This document shows, piece after piece, positions 59,904 to 64,000 of a DNA stretch of 64,000 nt. This DNA is from UBA11795 sp964652755 (GTDB lineage Bacteria > Chloroflexota > Dehalococcoidia > Lucifugimonadales > UBA826): contig CAZZBP010000001.1 of the NCBI GenBank assembly GCA_964652755.1, positions 66,770 through 130,769 of the forward strand, read 5' to 3'. The first letter of the stretch is position 1; the number at the start of each line of letters is the position of its first letter. The position numbers and the translations under genes are program-made. The notes beneath the pieces are model-generated. The model was not told the DNA's origin. It was given only the letters and a program-made list of their open reading frames with translations, and searched no databases.

Positions 59904-60833
59904 TTAGATAAAGGCGTCTTTCTTCCACCTAGGGTGAAGATCCCCAATGATACGCTCGATCTCTTCAAGTTCTAGCGTCGAAAGCTTCCATTCGGCTGCC
60001 AATGAAACTTGTGCAACCTGCTGGGGATTTTTCATCCCAACTATAGCGGATGTAACGGCAGGATGGGCAATAACCCATGCGACGGCAAGCTGTACGATGT
60101 CTCTTCCCCGGTCGTGAGCCCACTCGTCTAATTTCGTGGTCACGTCGTATATCTGCTCGAACAATTTTCCGCGAAAGAAGTTGAATAATCTTCTCTCATC
60201 GTCTGCCGGAAATGTGTCGCCTGGTTTGTAACGCCCACCAAGTAAACCCTTAGCAAGTACAGAATGTGGTATTACTCCAATATCGTTGTCGTGGCAGAAT
60301 TTAAGGGTACGCTCTTCATCATGCCGGAAAATCATGTTGTAACGTGGTTGGGAACTTTGCACACGGCCGTGTGACATCGCTTCTTGTGTTTGATCCGGTG
60401 AGTAATTAGATATACCAATATAACGAATCTTACCTTCTTCTTTTAGCCGCGAAAGTCCCCCCATAGTTTCTTCTATGGGCCAGCGGGATTGAGGGCTGTG
60501 CAGTTGGTATAAATCTATGTAATCTGTGCCGAGGGCCGTCAAGCTATTTTCGATCGCATTACGCATATGAGTTTCTGAATGATCCCTACCGGAGAGTTTG
60601 GTCGCGAGTATGACCTCATGGCGTCTTTCTGATAATGCTTTTCCAAGAACTGATTCACTCGTTTGATAACCTTCTGCAGTGTCGATGAAGATCATACCCG
60701 AGTCGAGAGCTGCATGGACCGTGGCCACGGATTGGTTGACGTCCACGTTTCCCATGCCTCCCCCAATAGGCCAGGCTCCAAAACATATTACAGGTACTTT
60801 GGGGCCACATTTTCCGAGTACTCTTTGTTCCAT
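59904..60833 (-). CDS. Aldo/keto reductase
   Basis: A 309-residue TIM-barrel NADPH-dependent reductase. The catalytic tetrad is complete: Asp51 and Tyr56 in DTAEGYQTSE, Lys79 in ATKLSG, and His112 in YQLHSPQ. The cofactor-binding AIVGMKNPQQV lies near the end. ATG 60833 has AGGA at seven to eight bases. The WPIGGGMGNVD segment and the length fit the AKR11-14-like bacterial group. Substrate unknown. Confidence 0.88.
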   Translation of the reverse strand: MEQRVLGKCGPKVPVICFGAWPIGGGMGNVDVNQSVATVHAALDSGMIFIDTAEGYQTSESVLGKALSERRHEVILATKLSGRDHSETHMRNAIENSLTALGTDYIDLYQLHSPQSRWPIEETMGGLSRLKEEGKIRYIGISNYSPDQTQEAMSHGRVQSSQPRYNMIFRHDEERTLKFCHDNDIGVIPHSVLAKGLLGGRYKPGDTFPADDERRLFNFFRGKLFEQIYDVTTKLDEWAHDRGRDIVQLAVAWVIAHPAVTSAIVGMKNPQQVAQVSLAAEWKLSTLELEEIERIIGDLHPRWKKDAFI

Positions 60834-60946
60834 CAACAAGTCCTAATTAGTTTTGATTAAGTGTGTATCGACATTAATACTGGTATTAATCTGATTCTTC
60901 CGAATCATTCCGAACCTATATTAATTCAGACCATCGGATGTATCTC

Positions 60947-61354
60947 TTACATAAGTCGGTCTGATTTGTAGCTGGGTATGTTAGTCCTGATTGGAAGGCC
61001 TGCAATTAATGTGATGGCCTCCGCGGTGTCCTCTGATGTCACCATCGTTGATCTGGCATCTTTGCTTGGCGGTACTGGGCGCTTGTCTAGGATCGAGGTA
61101 TCAACTTCACCTGGGATTACGACGCCGGCCCTGATGCCGGTATTTCTGAGGTCGCTATTAAGGAAGCCGGTGAAGTTTATAACTGCTGCTTTTACTGCAC
61201 TGTAGATCATTCCACCTAGTCCGCTAGGATTAACCCCAGCCACAGAGGCCACATTGATAATAGTACCTTCTCCTGCTTCTGTCATAGTAGGGACAACTGC
61301 CTGGGTGCAGTAGATGGTTCTCAGAAAGTTTGACTCCACTACGCCCTCAATTAA
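60947..61354 (-). pseudogene. 5'-truncated SDR family oxidoreductase
   Basis: The frame directly after the peptidase stop reads GVVESNFLRTIYCTQAVVPTM, in two short conserved steps, then IINVASVAG, YSAVKAA and AGVVIPGEVDTSIL, the second half of a short-chain dehydrogenase with its catalytic Ser-Tyr-Lys. The NAD-binding half (about 90 residues) is missing and the first plausible start (GTG 61339) has no good ribosome site. A deletion joining it to the peptidase gene is the simplest explanation. Confidence 0.75.
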
Positions 61355-62449
61355 TTACTCGCTGCTTTTCTTAAACGCTCGTTCAAGAGCTTCTTCCTGA
61401 ACTTTAAGCATAGTTCTAACATGGTCCACCGGTATTGCATGCCGGATGTTTCCGTCCCTGCCGGTCAGCGTCTCCGCGCGGAGCACTGAGTTTACTACCG
61501 CTTCTTCAGTCGCTTCTACTATGCCTCTAAACAAAGGGGTGAGATGTGCATCATCAATCTGTGGACGATCTGGTGAGTTCGAAAAGGCAATTGCAAAGCT
61601 CCCGCTACCGTGGCTCACTATTCCCCCGGCCCTCGCTAACCCTATTGGTGCTCTGCGTGCCATACGATCCAATTGCCGAGCCGTTACGGGAGCGTCGGTA
61701 CCGATAACAAAACAAACAGAACCTCCCGATTCGTCGGTAGCTCCGGGTGGCATGAGATATTTTCCTACTTGGAGACTGTCTAATCGAAGATCACGGGGAT
61801 CACCCATATTACAAAGAGCTAGAACACCCACGGTATATATGCCTTGCAGTGATTCGCAAACCCTGGAAGAGGTTCCAATTCCCGCTTTCCAACCGAACGC
61901 GGACATACCTGTCCCAGCTCCGATATTTCCTTCCTGTGTATTGGGTGAGGAAGAGCTATCTAAAGATTGTAAAACATGCTCCTTTCGCACATGTCTACCA
62001 ATTGAATCATTTAGAAACCGATCGTTACATTCAACAACCACTGGGTTGAAAGATTGAACTCCGGGGTTTGAAGCTGACAAGTAATCGATCATTGAATCTG
62101 CAACAGTCCAAACGTTTAAGGTGCTTGTTAGAGATATGGGGCTTTCTAGTCTTCCAAGTTCCATAATTTGTAGGAGGCCTAATGACTTTCAGAAACCGAT
62201 GAGAGCGTGAGCTGCTGCGGGTACTTTCTGACGATAAAGGTTAGAGGAATGAGGCAAAACCATTGTGATACCTGTCCGTATAGGTCCTTCCCCTGGCCTG
62301 AGTTGACCCTCTCCAGTTATTATCGTAGCGTGACCGACCTGTACCCCGGTTACATCTGTGATCGTGTTATATTCGCCGTGTGGGAGTAATCCTATAGCTA
62401 AGCCTAAGTCAGTAGCTCGCGGTCTTGTTTCTTTTTGTTCCCGGGTCAC
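61355..62449 (-). pseudogene. P1 family peptidase (DmpA-like) with one in-frame TGA
   Basis: GTG 62449 has AGGAG six bases before it. The 365-codon frame spells a whole P1 peptidase (N-terminal-nucleophile aminopeptidase), but codon 87 (62189-62191) is TGA. The flanks read AHALIGF-stop-KSLGLLQIMELG, where the family has GFGK, so GGA to TGA is the likely change. Everything downstream is intact, including GAGTGMSAFGWKAGIGTSSR, the autoprocessing site. It is either a recent pseudogene or a base error. Confidence 0.8.
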
Positions 62450-62553
62450 AAATAACTCCTGTGTGGAACAGAAGGTCGAGACTTACCAAAGGTTATGTTG
62501 CATGTAAGACTAGGGATGGTACGCAGTTGTCCCTGTAAATCTCTGCTACTATT

Positions 62554-63684
62554 TCACGTTACAGTGGTTCCTATAGCAAATCCTATCCCATAAGTTACGG
62601 CAGCGGCTAACGTACCGGCTATTAACATTCTGGATGCTCCCCATAGAGGATTTTTACCGCTTATAGTGGCCAGCGAGCCCCCAACGGCTATGAGAGCAGA
62701 CGCTCCAAGAATCGCGCTCCATAGGACAGCCATAGCGCCTACTCCGAAGAACAAAGGAACTATAGGGACCAATGCGCCCGCCCCAAAGGCTGAGAAACTG
62801 CTTAACGCGGCCCCCCATGGTGATCCAAGTTCTTGAGGATCTAATCCGAGTTCTTCCCTTACCATCGTTTCAAGGGCGACTTCGGGGCGCTTCATTAGTC
62901 TAGATGCCACAGATCTGGCCTCTTCCTCAGAAAGCCCTTTTGCTTGATAAATTAGGACCAGTTCTTCTTCTTCCTCTTCCGGCCATTGCTCCAACTCGGC
63001 TTTCTCCATGTCAATCTGGTGCTCGTAAATATCCCGTTGAGATCTCATGGATATGTATTCTCCAGTCGCCATCGAAAAGGCACCTGCGACCAAACCTGCG
63101 AGGCCAGCGAGAAAAATGAATTCGGGGTTGCCTCCAGATGCTGTTCCACCTGCGAATCCCATAACTAGGCTGAAATTCGAAACAAGTCCGTCGTTCACAC
63201 CCAATACAGCGGCTCTAAGTCCACCGCTGTTACTAAATCTGTGTGCGGGCTCTTTGATTATTGATGTAGAAGTAACGGCACTCGAAGACATCTCTGCAAG
63301 AATACGGGCATGCTTCTTCTCTTCATCTAGTAGATCTTGGCCATCTGGATCGTTGCTATAGGTGCTAATCTCTTGAGCCTCGATTCTGGCGAGCCATGGG
63401 AGAATTCTGTCAGTACCAAGAAAGTGGGTTACCAACCGGACGTATAAAAGTTTGAGCGTGGTCTTCTTCGGTTTAATTGAAGAGGGGTCAGTTCCGAGCC
63501 GTTCAGCCCAACGTCTGGCGTGGCGCATTTCCGACTCTACCAGCTGCGAAAAGATATCTGACCGAATATCGTTCTTATCCGCGTCGGCAAGTATTTGGTA
63601 CATCGCTGCGGCTTCAAGTTCAGCTTTGAGATATTCCTTGTACCTTCGACGGTCTGAATCGGGAACGGAACCTATATTGGGCAA
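62554..63684 (-). CDS. Ferritin-like/VIT1 fusion iron or manganese exporter (MbfA/EVF type)
   Basis: A 376-residue fusion. The N-terminal part (about 10-130) is rubrerythrin/ferritin-like with Glu and ExxH ligands (KAELEAAAMY, ESEMRHARRW, IEAQEISTY, EEKKHARIL). The C-terminal part (about 150-376) is a VIT1/CCC1 membrane domain with GLRAAVLGVNDGLVSN, MATGEYISMRSQRD and hydrophobic helices to the end. Family members export Fe or Mn in response to oxidative load. TTG start with GAGG seven bases before. It is two bases after the nfo stop. Confidence 0.88.
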   Translation of the reverse strand: MPNIGSVPDSDRRRYKEYLKAELEAAAMYQILADADKNDIRSDIFSQLVESEMRHARRWAERLGTDPSSIKPKKTTLKLLYVRLVTHFLGTDRILPWLARIEAQEISTYSNDPDGQDLLDEEKKHARILAEMSSSAVTSTSIIKEPAHRFSNSGGLRAAVLGVNDGLVSNFSLVMGFAGGTASGGNPEFIFLAGLAGLVAGAFSMATGEYISMRSQRDIYEHQIDMEKAELEQWPEEEEEELVLIYQAKGLSEEEARSVASRLMKRPEVALETMVREELGLDPQELGSPWGAALSSFSAFGAGALVPIVPLFFGVGAMAVLWSAILGASALIAVGGSLATISGKNPLWGASRMLIAGTLAAAVTYGIGFAIGTTVT

Positions 63685-63686
63685 TT

Positions 63687-64000
63687 TCAGGCCTCTATTC
63701 CCAGTTCCTCGCGCAGAGATTTTAGGCGATCCAAATTCTTCTTGTCCGGTCCGTCGCCCTTAAACCCCGGGACCTCTAAGAAAAACGGTACATTACTGAA
63801 TGAAGAATGACTCATAATTGACTTGAATCCATCCAAACCAATAAATCCCTCCCCGATATTCTCATGCCGGTCCACGCCCGAGCCGAGTTCTACTTTTGCA
63901 TCATTGGCATGCACTGCGACCAATTTTTCCAACCCAATCTCACTTTCGAATTCTTCCATAACTTCGTAGATTTCTTTGCTGGACGCGATGTTGTACCCGG
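63687..64000 (-). CDS. nfo: Deoxyribonuclease IV (AP endonuclease), N-terminal part outside window
   Basis: The C-terminal 104 residues of endonuclease IV, which cuts abasic sites in base-excision repair. Visible are GYNIASSKEIYE, VHANDAKVELGS, GVDRHENIGEGFIG (zinc ligands) and FFLEVPGF, where many members have ETP. The gene continues past the right edge. It is immediately followed by the iron exporter gene. Confidence 0.9.
   Translation of the reverse strand, partial: GYNIASSKEIYEVMEEFESEIGLEKLVAVHANDAKVELGSGVDRHENIGEGFIGLDGFKSIMSHSSFSNVPFFLEVPGFKGDGPDKKNLDRLKSLREELGIEA

Noticed and set aside
21439..62449. TGA read as an amino acid (code change) to explain the TGA-interrupted genes
   Set aside because: TGA clearly ends normal genes here (acpS, prmA, the thioredoxin gene), one interruption is TAA, and the two TGA sites replace different residues (probably Trp and Gly).
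1..64000. CRISPR arrays, tRNA or rRNA genes, insertion sequences, phage genes
   Set aside because: No spaced direct-repeat series, no tRNA T-arm pattern in the gaps, no transposase or integrase signature was seen. A covariance-model search was not possible.

Overview
The window is a dense, mostly housekeeping bacterial chromosome segment (about 60 genes, AT/GC balanced, ATG, GTG and many TTG starts). It carries no rRNA, tRNA, insertion sequence, phage or CRISPR array that I can recognise. Gene content and order fit Chloroflexota, class Dehalococcoidia, most likely a marine SAR202-type lineage. The reasons are a division cluster reduced to rsmH-ftsA-ftsZ with no murein genes, class II B12-dependent nrdJ next to nrdR, a dgt-dnaG-rpoD line-up, F420-type oxidoreductases, a CoxG-like protein, and several enolase-superfamily and SDR enzymes. 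This placement is inference from gene content, not from a marker-gene tree.

Layout. 1-5 kb: partial F420-type luciferase-like oxidoreductase, acpS, folD, then dnaJ-prmA-rsmE. 5-11.7 kb (minus strand): a P-loop protein of unknown function, gpsA-plsY-der overlapping one another, argF, trmD and a mogA/moaB-type gene. 11.8-18.7 kb (plus): rsmH-ftsA-ftsZ, then nrdR-nrdJ behind a promoter overlapped by two NrdR boxes. 19-21.2 kb: pdxA, proC, yggT. 21.2-24.2 kb (minus): DUF167, a nonsense-interrupted SDR, an intact SDR, birA and a Ddn-like protein. 24.5-31 kb: an acetolactate-synthase-like TPP enzyme, a membrane-anchored TlpA-type thioredoxin (apparently with an ATT start), an alpha/beta hydrolase, an enoyl-CoA hydratase, CoxG-like, HypE-like and HAD proteins. 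31-35.7 kb: mfd and a thioredoxin-fold lipoprotein.

35.7-51.1 kb is the metabolic accessory part: a DAO-type oxidase, an MFS permease, two enolase-superfamily acid-sugar dehydratases, a broken mannonate-dehydratase gene, an enoyl-CoA hydratase, a class I glutamine-amidotransferase hydrolase, a cyclase-family hydrolase, a GarR-type reductase, an RraA-type aldolase and a D-2-hydroxyacid dehydrogenase, with gyrA and alkA embedded. Together these look like an acid-sugar / hydroxyacid breakdown set: dehydratase, then aldolase, then reductase. 51-56.6 kb is the replication/transcription block dgt, two small unknown genes, dnaG, rpoD. 56.6-64 kb holds a DUF362 gene with an in-frame stop, a small unknown protein, an SRAP-domain protein, an ABC permease remnant, ribosomal protein L25, an aldo/keto reductase, a truncated SDR, a P1-family peptidase with an in-frame stop, a ferritin-VIT1 iron transporter fusion and the 3' end of nfo.

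The most striking signals beyond ordinary annotation are: (i) six broken or remnant genes in 64 kb, three of them interrupted by exactly one in-frame stop with the downstream frame intact; (ii) a textbook NrdR operator pair, 31 bp centre to centre, on the nrdR promoter; (iii) a perfect 21-bp palindrome between the divergent MFS and dehydratase genes; (iv) a probable ATT start; and (v) -10 elements placed so that several mRNAs should be leaderless. I did not find a convincing wholly new multi-gene system.
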